From Achatina immaculata (taxonomy: Eukaryota > Mollusca > Gastropoda > Stylommatophora > Achatinidae): a stretch of DNA of 64,000 nt. Where the stretch lies: positions 27,582,710 to 27,646,709 of the forward strand of contig CM019697.1 of the NCBI GenBank assembly GCA_009760885.1. The letters are read 5' to 3'. This document shows, piece after piece, positions 10,119 through 20,429 of the stretch. Under the pieces are notes generated by a model. That model did no database searches. It had not been told where the DNA came from and worked only from the letters and a program-made list of their open reading frames with translations. Both the position numbers and the translations under genes were made by a program. Numbering within the stretch: the stretch's first letter is position 1; the number at the start of each line of letters is the position of its first letter.

Positions 10119-10657
10119 TGTTTAATCTTACATTAAACTAATCTACAAATGCACCTAATATCAACTGTGTGTTTCAAGTATTTGTACCTTAGGCCACACA
10201 CTTATCAATCATCCTTTGTTTAAGTGAAAGTTGAATAGCTTCTGCAGTGTATTTCAACAGCATCATGTTATATCTAACTTGCAGCTACATTTCTGGTAGT
10301 ATTAGTGTGCTCTTTGCTCTGAAATATTTGTATCTTACATATTCTCAGATAATTTCAGCATTCAAATTGGATTTATTATGAATATTTGATTTTAGAACTT
10401 TCATTTATGGCAAGAACAATGGAATCCCATGCTCCCATGAAAACTGTCATCAGACCAGTAAAAGTGTTGGATATAAATGTAACATTTACTTTTGTTTTAT
10501 GAAAAGAAGAATTCTACCTGAGAGAACATGGGGTGGATAAGGAATAATGAAGTTCTCCCAGTGCAGTGGAAGGATAACAAGACTGTAATGTTGATGTCAA
10601 CAAGACTGTAATGTTGATGTCAGCAATTCACAAAACCAATGGACATAGTTTACTTAG

Positions 10658-12211
10658 TAACACACAATAATTAGTGTATAGGCATACAACTATACACAAA
10701 ACACTGCAGTAAAGCTGTGATACCAAAATGTATAAACTAGGAAAAAAGTAGGAACAGCTTTAGTATTTAACGATAACACACTTGTGACGTTTCGGTGCGA
10801 GCCTACTTCAAACAAAAACAAACAGGACAAATAATCGGAGAGAGGAGATGAAGTATAGATCCACATCAAGGTTATGTAAATGAAATAACAAAAAATGAAA
10901 AAAATTAATGAAGAATTGTAACTGAATGAAAAATTATCTCAATCCTTGTAAAGGCACAAAAGTATCGCTTGTGTGGATTCAGGAACATAAGCAGTATGTG
11001 TCCGTTACTAGGGTTATAGCGCATTTGGGCTGAAAGGTGCAAAATAGTGCATGGTTGAGTGTAGAAAATGTTAAGAGACAAGGGATGTGCATAGAAGGAG
11101 CAAAGAATTATACAAAGAACGGGGATGACTGGAGAGTCAATATCCATGGACGATGCTCTTAAGGGAGTGGAAAGTGATGTTTCATAGTAGATGATGATAG
11201 GGAATGGAGAGGGAATTGTGATGTCTGTCGTCTGTATGGCACCCCTATTAGCATGCAAGCATGACCCAAATCTCAAGAACATCCTTGTCCACAGCCACTT
11301 AAAGCGAAACCTTCCATATGTTGGAACCAGAAAATGTAACCGCCCTCGCTATGTTACCTGCCCTGAAGTTTGGGAAACGAAAACAGTCACTTTTCCTAAA
11401 ACTATCCTGACTCTCCATGTGGGATTCACATGCAAATCCCACAATGTAATATATGCCATCGTATGCAACAGATGCAGGATAACTTATATGGGTGAAACTG
11501 GCCTGAGACTGGGGGACCGCATACAGAAACATCTGTACGATATCACCCGCATGCTTCAAAATCCATCCCTAATCATTTCAACCATAGAGGCAAATCTGAT
11601 TTTTTGGTAGCCACCATCAAACAGTGCCACACAGATGACACAAGCCGCTTAGCACTTGAGAACTGCTACATTCAAGACTATGGGATGCTGGAACCACATG
11701 GTTTGAACTTGTTATTTAGCTACATATAATCTTTCACAATCATACTCATTCTCACTTGTTGCATGTAGTTTAGTACCCTCACACATTGTCACATTGCTGC
11801 TCCTCTACCGCTACCATAATCATTCATTTCACCTTCTCCTAAATAGGCTACCATCACTTCCCTATCATCATTTACTATCAGACATCACAATTCCCTATCC
11901 ATTCCTTATCATCATCTACTATGAAACATCACTTTCCACTCCCTTAAGAACATCGTCCATGGATATTGACTCTCCAGCCATCCTTGTTCTTTATATAATT
12001 CTCTGCACCTTCTATGCACATCCCTTGTCTCTTAACATTTTCTACACTCAACCATGCACTATTTTGCACCTTTCAGCCCAAACGCGTTATAACCCTAGTA
12101 ACGGACACATATTGTTTATGTTCCTGAATCCACACAAGTGATACTTTTGCGCCTTTACAAGGACTGAGATAATTTTTCATTCAGTTACAATTTTTAATTA
12201 ATTTTTTCATT
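10658..12211 (+). mobile_element. Penelope-like element fragment with GIY-YIG endonuclease and inverted arms
   Basis: A 1,554-bp insertion in piggyBac copy 1 flanked by a perfect 13-bp duplication ATAGTTTACTTAG (10645-10657 and 12212-12224). The centre (11227-11730) encodes the C-terminal GIY-YIG endonuclease of a Penelope-like retroelement. The 5' arm (about 10870-11226) is the reverse complement of the 3' arm (11879-12211), and the outermost left part matches the 3' ends of the copies at 25080 and 38786. The reverse transcriptase is absent. Target duplication plus inverted terminal segments are known for Penelope-like elements; the inversion may date from insertion. Confidence 0.8.
11227..11730 (+). 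pseudogene. Penelope-like GIY-YIG endonuclease domain (partial)
   Basis: Readable segments: ACKHDPNLKNILVHSHLKRN, then GTRKCNRPRYVTC, a Cys-rich stretch, and VIYAIVCNRCRITYMGETGL followed by RLGDRIQKHL. The Cys pairs before the domain, the Y-I/Y-x-G-E-T-G core, the Arg in the LxxRxxxH helix and the later HRGKSDFLVATIKQ segment (in another frame, 11585-11640) are typical of Penelope-like endonucleases, which nick target DNA for reverse transcription. A 1-nt frameshift near 11580 separates the last segment, which ends in a stop at 11726-11728. There is no RT domain upstream, so this is a truncated, inactive copy. Confidence 0.82.
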
Positions 12212-12859
12212 ATAGTTTACTTAGGAAAAGAACTAAAGTTGATGAGGAGTTTAGGGAGCCATTTGTTAATTCAGCCAAAGGTTGTCTGAGAGTATAATCA
12301 GTATATGGGTGGGGTGGACACATGTGATGAGTTGATAAACGTGCTTTGAGAAAAACAAATAAATGTTGAAATTTGTTTTTTTTCATTTTCTTTCTTTTTT
12401 TTTAATACACTCCAAGTGTAAATGCATATATTTTATTTCTGGATAGGATGAACAAGAACTGGGGCATAATAGAATTGCAAAAAAAACCATCTAAATATGG
12501 GCAGTTAGATTTTACTGAAAAACTTTAATAGGGATTTATGTGGTAATGTGCCTGTCACAACAAAACCTGTTTTTTTTTCTTCATTTTTGTTTCACTATGC
12601 AAATGGATCCTGAAATTACAGATAATCACTATGAATGCAAACTGTTGTCAGATTAGTAAAAGAGAAGTAAAAACAAGTGTTAGATATTAAAAATATGGCA
12701 CTAAATTATGCTTTCAGAAATGAAGAAATTATTTATCTATCATAAACCATAATACTTGGTAAACTACCTTCTGGAAACATACCAAGAAACCCAACAGCAA
12801 CATGGAAGGTCAGGCAGGAAAAAGATCTGGTGGTGAGTCCTGCAGGCCAGATAGATCAA

Positions 12860-13285
12860 ATTTTAACACTCATATCCTGTGAGACCTGGACACTTAACAA
12901 AACAGCTGAGAAACACATAAATGCCTTTGAATGTAAATGATACAGATGAGTTCTTCAAATATCATGGACACAAGAAAAGAACAAATATATCCATACCACA
13001 AGAACTTAATATTGAAGAAGGCTGGCTAGTAAAGAGGATTAAAGAGAGAAAACTTAAATATTTTGGACACATTAAACGTCATGATAATTTAGAGAAGACA
13101 TATCTTGGAAAGGTACATAATGGGAAAAAGAAAGAAAGGAAGACCAAGGTGAAGATAGCTGCAAGACATTGTTGATGATCTGCAAATGGATGAAAGAGCA
13201 GCAGGCCATCTTGCTCACAATCGAGAGGCCTACAGGAGTGCTTTTAGGGAGGCAGAGTTTCGCAAGGGACATGCAAATGAATGAG
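12860..13285 (+). mobile_element. LINE-A 3' fragment
   Basis: Aligns with the last ~420 bp of LINE-A: CETWTLNKTAEKHINAFECK, then VKRIKERKLKYFGHIKRHDN, a GRPR basic segment and REAEFRKGHANE before a (GAAT)n tail. Frameshifts and stops are present. It lies inside the same 13-bp target duplication as the longer LINE-A, so either it transposed with it as upstream sequence or the insertion is composite. Confidence 0.8.
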
Positions 13286-13525
13286 TGAATGTATTTTTCT
13301 GTATTTACTATGTTTTCCTTCTACAAGTAGGAAACCTATTTCTGAGTTTGTAAAAAAGAGCGTGATACTTCCGGCGTGACGTGCAAGATGGCGGTCGTTT
13401 TTAAAACGCTCTCGCCGGCATGCAGAAATCAGCGGAATTCCGCTTGATCTGTTACATATCATGTACCGGGAGTTGGGCATAAGGCTAACAACCTTATCCT
13501 GAGACCTATCTAGAGGCAACTCCAG

Positions 13526-15634
13526 ATGGGAAAAAAAGATATCGTTATGGAAACTCGCAGAGAAACCAACCGAGCATCAGGGATGCCAACTCCGAAGAGC
13601 TCATTCGTCGGCCCCAAACATGTGACAAAGATCGGATTCTGGAATGTGAGAACGATGGCAGCACCAACAAAAACTACCCAGGTCATCAAAGAAATGGAGA
13701 GATACCATCTAGACATACTTGGCATCAGCGAAATGCGATGGCCAGAAGCAGGTAAAAGATCGGCGGAAAACGGTAAGTTAATTATACATTCAGGCAGAAA
13801 TGACAATAAATTCCGAGACGGAGTGGGCATTATTATGTCAAATGTAGCTGCAAAGAGGCTTGTAGAATGGGAACCAGTGAACAGTCGTATAATAAGAGCA
13901 CGATACAACCTACGACACGGAAGAATGACAATAATACAGTGTTATGCACCCACGAATGATGCAGATGATGATGTGAAAGACGACTTCTATCACCAACTAC
14001 AACAAATCATCAACAAAGTCCCTAAACACGACATCCTAATTGCTATGGGGGACTTCAATGCTAAGGTAGGGAAGGATAATACCGACGTTGAAAAAGTGAT
14101 GGGGAAAGAAGGAATTGACATGGTTAATCAGAATGGAGAAAGATTAATTGAAATATGTCTAACAGAGGGCATGGTCATTGGAGGCACAATATTCCCACAC
14201 AAAGAGATACATAAAACAACGTGGATATCTCCAGATGATAGAACTAGAAACCAGATAGACCATTTTTGTATTAGAAAGCAATACAGAACATCTCTCATGG
14301 ATGTAAGGGCTTATAGGGGTGCAGATGTCAACAGTGATCACAACCTGTGCATAGGGAAAATAAAACTAAAATTGAAAAGTCAACACAAGAAATCAGTACA
14401 CAGAAAGATAAACATCCACAGCCTACAAGAAGAAAATACTAACATTAATTTCAATCAGGAACTTGCCAATCATTCCAAAACACCCAGTGAAGTTGAGGAG
14501 ATAGGTATAGATGAGTTATGGAATTCGTACAGCACAGCCATAATCACAGCAGCAAAAGTAAGCGCTGGATTGGAAAAACCAAATAGAAAAGCATGGATAT
14601 CAGATAAAACATGGAAGTATATACATGAAAGACGAGCAGCCAAATTAAACATGTTGAATGCAAAAGCAGATCATGAAAGAGATTCGGCAAAAGCAAAATA
14701 CAAAGACATAGACAGGAAAGTAAAAAGTTCAGCTAGAAGGGATAAAAGAGAATACATAGACAATATGGCGAAAGAGGCAGAAAAAGCAGCAAAAACAGGA
14801 GACAGCAAAACTTTATATAACATACAAAAGAGGCTAACAGGTACTATTACATCTAAAGAAAGACCAATCCTTAGCAAAACTGGAACACTATTAACATCAA
14901 ATAAAGACCAAAAGCAAAGATGGGCTGAACACTTCCAAGAAATACTCAATCGACCACACCCAAAAGAATTGTTAAACCTTGAAACTGACTTACCAGCCCC
15001 ACAACTAAATGTCAATCTAGATGAAATTAAATTGCATGAAATTGAAGCAGCAGTGAATTTAATGGCTAACAACAAAGCTGCAGGTGAAGATGAAATAACA
15101 GCCGAGATGCTAAAAGCTATCAATAGTGACAACATGAGACAACTACAGAGAATGTTTAACAAGATTTGGAAAGAAGAAAAGGTCCCTTCTAATTGGAAGA
15201 AGGGAATCATTGTTAAAATACCAAAAAAGGGCAACCTTAGTGACTGTAACAACTGGAGAGGAGTAACCTTAATATCAGTTGTGTCAAAAGTATTTTGCAA
15301 GGTCATTTTGAATAGACTCAAAGATATAGTGGATACTGCAATGAGAGAAGAACAAGCAGGATTTCGAAAAGGGAGAAGCTGTCTCGACCAGATCTTTACT
15401 CTCAGAATAATACTTGAAGAACATATTGAAAAGCAAAAACCATTAATACTGAATTTCATAGATTTTAAGAAGGCATTTGATAGCATACACAGAGATTCAT
15501 TATGGAGAATTTTATGTCTATATGGAATACCATCTAAAATTGTCAACATCATTAAGGACTTATACAATGGATATGGTTGTGCAGTCAAGACAGAAGAAGG
15601 GATGAGTGAATGGTTCCAATTGAAACAGGCATGA
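13526..15634 (+). CDS. LINE-B endonuclease-reverse transcriptase, 5' part (frameshifted)
   Basis: 702 codons to a premature stop. The N-terminal ~275 residues form an APE endonuclease: KIGFWNVRTM, LGISEMRWPEAG (catalytic Glu), IIQCYAPTND, AMGDFNAKVGK at about residue 174 (Asp/Asn) and NSDHNLCIGK near residue 270. A basic linker follows, then the RT: AGEDEITAEMLK, KIPKKGNLSDCNNWRGVTL, EQAGFRKGRSCLDQIFTL and FIDFKKAFDSIHRDSL (first catalytic Asp, about residue 645). The frame is lost at about 15617, where this copy lacks one base relative to the copy at 37277-37289. The remainder is at 15610-16527. The protein would nick target DNA and copy its RNA there (target-primed reverse transcription). 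The start is the first Met after the GC-rich leader. Confidence 0.9.
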   Translation: MGKKDIVMETRRETNRASGMPTPKSSFVGPKHVTKIGFWNVRTMAAPTKTTQVIKEMERYHLDILGISEMRWPEAGKRSAENGKLIIHSGRNDNKFRDGVGIIMSNVAAKRLVEWEPVNSRIIRARYNLRHGRMTIIQCYAPTNDADDDVKDDFYHQLQQIINKVPKHDILIAMGDFNAKVGKDNTDVEKVMGKEGIDMVNQNGERLIEICLTEGMVIGGTIFPHKEIHKTTWISPDDRTRNQIDHFCIRKQYRTSLMDVRAYRGADVNSDHNLCIGKIKLKLKSQHKKSVHRKINIHSLQEENTNINFNQELANHSKTPSEVEEIGIDELWNSYSTAIITAAKVSAGLEKPNRKAWISDKTWKYIHERRAAKLNMLNAKADHERDSAKAKYKDIDRKVKSSARRDKREYIDNMAKEAEKAAKTGDSKTLYNIQKRLTGTITSKERPILSKTGTLLTSNKDQKQRWAEHFQEILNRPHPKELLNLETDLPAPQLNVNLDEIKLHEIEAAVNLMANNKAAGEDEITAEMLKAINSDNMRQLQRMFNKIWKEEKVPSNWKKGIIVKIPKKGNLSDCNNWRGVTLISVVSKVFCKVILNRLKDIVDTAMREEQAGFRKGRSCLDQIFTLRIILEEHIEKQKPLILNFIDFKKAFDSIHRDSLWRILCLYGIPSKIVNIIKDLYNGYGCAVKTEEGMSEWFQLKQA

Positions 15635-16527
15635 AACAAGGATGTATACTGTCTCCTTTACTTTTTGGGATTACAATAGACTTCATAATGACAAAATGCT
15701 GCACAGGTAACACAGGTATTGACTGGGTACATGGGACCCAACTAGAAGATCTTGATTTTGCTGATGACATAACTCTTATCAGTAATAATGTGAATTCCAT
15801 GCAAGAAAAAACAGATAGCCTATCTTCACTGGCTAGCAAAATAGGACTTGAAATTAACAAGGACAAAACAAAGATAATGAAAATTCCCATCAATCAAAAT
15901 GGAAAAATACACATAGAAGGGACAGATATTGAAGAAGTCAATCAATTTGCATACCTTGGCAGCTACATAGACAAGGATGGTGACACTAGAAAGGAAGTTA
16001 GGATCAGAATTGCAAAAGCAGCATCAATCTTCAAGAATCTTGAGAACATATGGAATTCAAAAGTTATAAGCACAAAAACCAAGTTAAGACTATTCAATTC
16101 AAATGTAATATCCACCCTCATTTATGCATGCGAAAGCTGGAAAACAACTAAAGAAATAGAAAAGAAATTAGACTCTTTTGAAAACAAATGCCTAAGGAAA
16201 ATACTCGGCATCAAGTGGAATGAATTCAAGAACAATGCAGAGATAAGACAGATGACTGAACAACAACCAGTCTCACGGGTGATCAGGAAAAGGAGATGGA
16301 CATATGTTGGTCACTTGATGAGAAGAAATGATCAGAGAATCCCAAAACAAGCTATCAAGTGGAACACAACAGGCCGAAGAAAAAGGGGCAGACCGCGTGA
16401 AACTCTAAAGAGGACATTATTAAGAGAGGCCAAGTTAACAGGCATAACATCCTTTGATGAGGTTGAAAGACTCGCCGAAGACAGGAAAAATTGGCGAACT
16501 ACTTTGCGAGCCCTATGTGACGTCTAA
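15610..16527 (+). pseudogene. LINE-B reverse transcriptase, 3' part (after frameshift)
   Basis: Continues the RT after the single-base loss: GCILSPLLFGITIDFIM, LEDLDFADDITLISNN with the catalytic FADD box near 15755-15770, and the thumb motif GLEINKDKTKIMKI. Then comes the conserved C-terminal part: FAYLGSYIDKDGDTRKEVR, YACESWKTTKE, KRRWTYVGHLMRRND and GRRKRGRPRETLKRTLL, ending RALCDV at 16527. The apparent Met start is incidental. Apart from the single frameshift, no lesion is visible, so this copy is young. Confidence 0.9.
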
Positions 16528-16619
16528 CGGCACGGGAAGGATATAAGATATAAGATAAGAAAAAAGAGCATATGTAGGTTATTTTGGTGTCAGGATAAGC
16601 CATGGGCTCCTCATATTTT

Positions 16620-19600
16620 ATGCAAAACTTCCACAAGGGATATGCAAATGAATGAATGAATGAATGGAAGAGCGTAAGACAGGTTGGTACTAGTAATTGT
16701 GATGACGGACAAAATCCTGACGGTGTTACTAAGGAAAACTCGTAGATCAAACTAAAAAGAAAAAATAAGAGTAGGAACATGGAATGTGAGAAGTATGTAT
16801 GAGGGTAAGTATCAAATAATAACTGACAAGATGAAAAGAATGGGGATACACATTTTGGAAATCTGCGAACATCGATGGAAAGGATCAGGACATTTCAAGA
16901 GCGAGAATGATAATATCTCTATATATTCTGATGGAGATTTAGGAGGAATGAATGGAGTGGCTTTTTACTTGGACAAATTAGCATCAAAAGAATTACTAGG
17001 TTACAATCCAGTAAGTGATAGAATACTCACTGTCAGTCTTAAAGGCACTCCTAGAAATGTTACATTTATCCAGATATATGCACCTACATCAGCAGCAGAA
17101 GAAGAGGAAGTAGAAGACTTTTATAACACACTGCAAATGACGATAGACCAGATATGGAAAAATGATATAATGGGTGATTTTAATGCAAAGATTGATACAA
17201 AAAGAGCAGAAGACGAAGGATATTGTTTGGGAAAATTTAGTATAGAACATAGAAATGAGGCAGGTGACAATCTAGTGGTGATTTGCATGGAAAATGAGCT
17301 AATGATCACTAACACACTTTTTAGACAACATCCAAGAAGACTTTCATAGAAGACATGGGCATCACCTGATGGTAAAACCAAGAATCAAATAGATTACATT
17401 TTAGTGCAAATAAGGTGGAGATCAAGTATAACTTCAACAAAAACCTTACCAGGTGCCGATTGTGACATAGACCATGAGTTATTAATAGCAGACATGAAGA
17501 TAAAGATAAAAAGACAGGGGATCAAGACCACTCCGCTTTGATCTTACAAAAATACCAGAACAGTATGGTATAGAAGTGAAGAACTATTTCAAAATCCTGA
17601 TGGCTGTACAGGAGGAGATGACACCAGATAAATTAGTTACGCAGGCCAGAGATTTCTTAGTAACAGCAGCTAAAGACATGGTTCCAGTAAAGAAAACACA
17701 AAAGAATGGATGGATTACACCAGGCACTCTAGAACTAATTAAAAAATGTAGAGAAATGAAGATGAAAGGGAAAATGACAAACAACAACAAAGAAGAATAT
17801 AAACCTTTAACAAAAGTAAGAAGAAACATAAGAAAAGACAAAAAACAATACATACAAGATTGTTGTGAAAAATAGAAAGACATCAAAAGTGTGGATGAGA
17901 TGGTAACATGTTTAAAGAAATGAAGACATTGATGAAAAATGTCACACCTAAGCTAAATGTAATTTGTCACGAGATGAGAAATACCTTGACAGAGACAGAG
18001 GAAATTCTAGAAAGATGGAAGGAATATTGCAGAGGAATGTATGAAACAACTGACTGTGGAAGCAGAAATCAACAGTGTGAATTATTATTGGAGGAGAAAG
18101 AACTCAGACTGACAGTAGAAGAAGTTTTATGGGCAAGAAAGATCTGAAAAATGGTAAATCACAAAAATGGTAAATCACCAGGATGTGATGAGATGACAGC
18201 TGAACTTATTAAATCAGGAGGAAAGGAATGTGCAACAATCTATCACGCACTATGTAAAAAGATACGGCATTCAGGTATTTGGCCAAAAGAATGGAAAACT
18301 ATTCATACCACTGCCAAAATAGGGTACCTTGAAATTATGCAAAAACTACAGAACTGTTGCCCTGATTAGTCATGCCTGTAAAATTCTGTTAAAAATCATA
18401 ATGGGTAGATTGTAAGAAAATAGAAGAAAAAGTCGATATGGTCCACGCTGGATTTAGACAAGGAAGAGGATCAAGAGATCATATATTCAATATAAGATTA
18501 ATAATAGAGAAATGCAGAGAATTTAATGTGAATCTATATTTATCTTTTATAGACTATTCAAAGGCATTTGACTGTGTACAACACCAAAAACTTTGTGAAA
18601 TAATGGAAAAAATGGGATTTCCAACACATTTGATACAATTAATATCACTGCTGTATCTAGACCAACAAGCAGCAGTAAGAATAAATGGTGAAACAACAAT
18701 TTGGTTTGACATAAAACAAAGGGTCCGTCAGGGGTGCATATTGTTGCCTTACTTATTTAACTTGTATACTGAAAATATAATGAGGAATGTTAGAGAAAAT
18801 GTAGACAAAGAATATTATGATGCCATAACAATTGGAGGTTATGAAATACCAGAGATTAGATATTCTGATGACACAATATTACTGTCCACAACACAAAAAG
18901 GAGTGGAAAAACTAATTATGTCAGTCCGTAAGAACAGTGAAGAGCAAAACTTCTGTCTTAGTGCAAAGAAAACTAAACTGATGTCAACTGACAAAACAAA
19001 CAAGGCAGCTGAAATATGTATCAATGAGGAAAAAATGAAAGAAGTGGAGAGTTTTGAACATCTTGGATCATTACTAAGAATGGAAATAAGGTGAGGTATA
19101 TTAAAAGGAGGACATCTATCGCTCTTCAGAAAGTAAAACAACTAAAAAAAGCTGTGTAAAGGAACAGACAGAACCACAAAAATAAGATTTCTAAGGGCAT
19201 GCATCTTTCCCATCGCAACACATGCCTGTGAGACCTGGACACTTAACAAAACAGCTGAGAAACACATAAATGCCTTTGAATGTAAATGCTGCAGAAGAGT
19301 TCTTCAAATATCATGGTCACAAAAAAAGAACAAATATATCCATATTACAAGAACTTAATATTGTAGAAGTCAGGCTAGTAAAGAGAATTAAAAAAAGAAA
19401 ACTTAAATATTTTGGACACATTAAACGTCATGATAATTTAGAGAAGACCATCTGGGATGGGTACATAATGGGAAAAAGAAAGAGAGGAAGACCAAGGCGA
19501 AGATGGCTGCAAGACATAGTTGATAATCTGCAAATGGATACATCAGCAGCGGGACATCTTGTTTACAATCAAGAGGCCTACAGCAGAGCTGTTAGGGGGT

Positions 19601-19631
19601 CAATGTTCTGCAAAGGACATGTAAATGACTG
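16620..19631 (+). mobile_element. LINE-A, near full-length but mutated copy
   Basis: The most complete LINE-A in the window. APE domain from about 16770: GTWNVRSMYEGK, ILEICEHRWKG, IQIYAPTSAAEEE, IMGDFNAKID and, after a stop at 17347, NQIDYILVQ and DCDIDHELL. RT: SPGCDEMTAELIKSGG (18180), HAGFRQGRGSRDHIFNIRLI, SFIDYSKAFDCVQHQKL, RQGCILLPYLFNLYTENI, and the catalytic box as YSDDTILLS (near 18860), where Ala is replaced by Ser. The C-terminus ends WLQDIVDNLQMD ... FCKGHVND. At least six frameshifts or stops (17347, 17540, 17873, 18145, 18367, 19094) make it inactive. The right border is the 13-bp target duplication at 19632. Confidence 0.87.
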
Positions 19632-20085
19632 AAACCATAATACTATTACATTGTAAAGTGTCATCTGATAGTATGTCTCCAGACATAATTATGAAATAAT
19701 TTCTCAGAATTTTCAGTGTAGAACTGGCTACATAAATGATTTTTTGTGTTTTATTTATTTTTGTAATGTCATTTATGTCAGATTGAAATGTTTCTAGGTT
19801 TTGAAATCAAGTTTCAGAATTGGACAATTTTCTGGTTTTTTTTTTTTCCAAACAATTTTAGTCTGGATGTTGACAACTTAAAAAAAAAAAAAACCTTGTC
19901 ATTTCATTATTATTGGTCAGACTGACTTCATATTTCAGTATAATGTTCATAAAACAATCAGTTTGTTCTTGAGTGTTCCATTACCTTTTTTCCCCTTCTG
20001 TGTGAAAGTGTGCTGTCAGTATTTGTGTTAGTTTTATAAGACATGTATAAAGAGAATTGTGTAAGCATAAATACTGTGAAGAAAA

Positions 20086-20429
20086 TGTGCTGGGTAATTA
20101 AGGCTGCTGATTAATCACCAGTAACACATGCGATTAATGTGTTAAAAATTTCTGTGGTTAAATTTTTTAATACAGCACATAAATGCTTTAATTAGAGAAT
20201 GTGAGTGTGATAAACCTTGTTAACAAAGTATTTATGCACAAGCCTCCAACATGGCAGAGACTGGGACCTCACTGTGTCACTCCCCACAGAAAGTAATGAA
20301 ACAGAAAGAAGGAATAAACATGGGACACAGAGATGCTGCAGTTGATGATTGAGACAGTCCACAATGACAAGGGCACCCTAAAGTCATCAAATGAAAAGGC
20401 TCACTTGGAAGATTTGTGGATGAAAACGA
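20086..20429. other. Between piggyBac copy 1 and LINE-F, no gene
   Basis: AT-rich sequence to about 20230, then a stretch (20230-20429) that is probably LINE-F leader, since the endonuclease start GTWNVRT follows at about 20446. No independent feature can be supported. Confidence 0.4.

Larger units (their letters stand above)
13362..16559 (+). mobile_element. LINE-B, full-length APE-type non-LTR retrotransposon
   Basis: A 3.2-kb element with a GC-rich 5' UTR (13362-13525), one long coding region and an ATAAGATATAAGATAAG tail. It is flanked by a perfect 10-bp duplication AAAAAAGAGC (13352-13361 and 16560-16569). There is no separate ORF1, so it is a single-ORF LINE of the type often annotated as craniofacial-development-protein-2-like endonuclease-reverse transcriptase. 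It is nearly identical to the second copy (35583-38218), implying recent activity. The clade is not assigned. Confidence 0.92.
12757..19631 (+). mobile_element. LINE-A insertion block (contains LINE-B)
   Basis: Everything between two copies of AAACCATAATACT (12744-12756 and 19632-19644) is foreign to piggyBac copy 1, which is contiguous across the block when compared with copy 2. The block holds an older LINE-A 3' fragment (about 12860-13285), a complete LINE-B with its own target duplication (13362-16559), and a near full-length LINE-A (about 16620-19631). The 13-bp duplication is perfect. Confidence 0.8.
7765..20085 (+). mobile_element. piggyBac-family transposon relic, copy 1 (split by nested insertions)
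   Basis: Segments 7765-8236, ~10130-10657, 12212-12756 and 19645-20085 align in order with the reverse complement of copy 2 (25756-29345), so they are one element split by later insertions. The start follows a TTAA at 7761-7764. The clearest coding evidence is at 12250-12345: QPKVV, a stop, then EYNQYMGGVDTCDELIN, the GGVDxxDxL motif typical of piggyBac transposases. WKDNKTVMLMS near 10565-10620 resembles the W-x-D-x-K-x-V-x-x-L-S motif. Stops and a 23-bp internal tandem duplication (10575-10622) show it is dead. The 3' terminus is not resolved. Confidence 0.72.

Noticed and set aside
14671..15639. 322-codon minus-strand frame (and the similar one at 36332-37249)
   Set aside because: It is the antisense shadow of the LINE-B RT coding region; it repeats in both copies only because the LINE does.
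13526..16527. A host craniofacial-development-protein-like gene
   Set aside because: The APE plus RT domain order, 3' tail and target duplications show it is a retrotransposon ORF; database entries with that name are commonly such ORFs.
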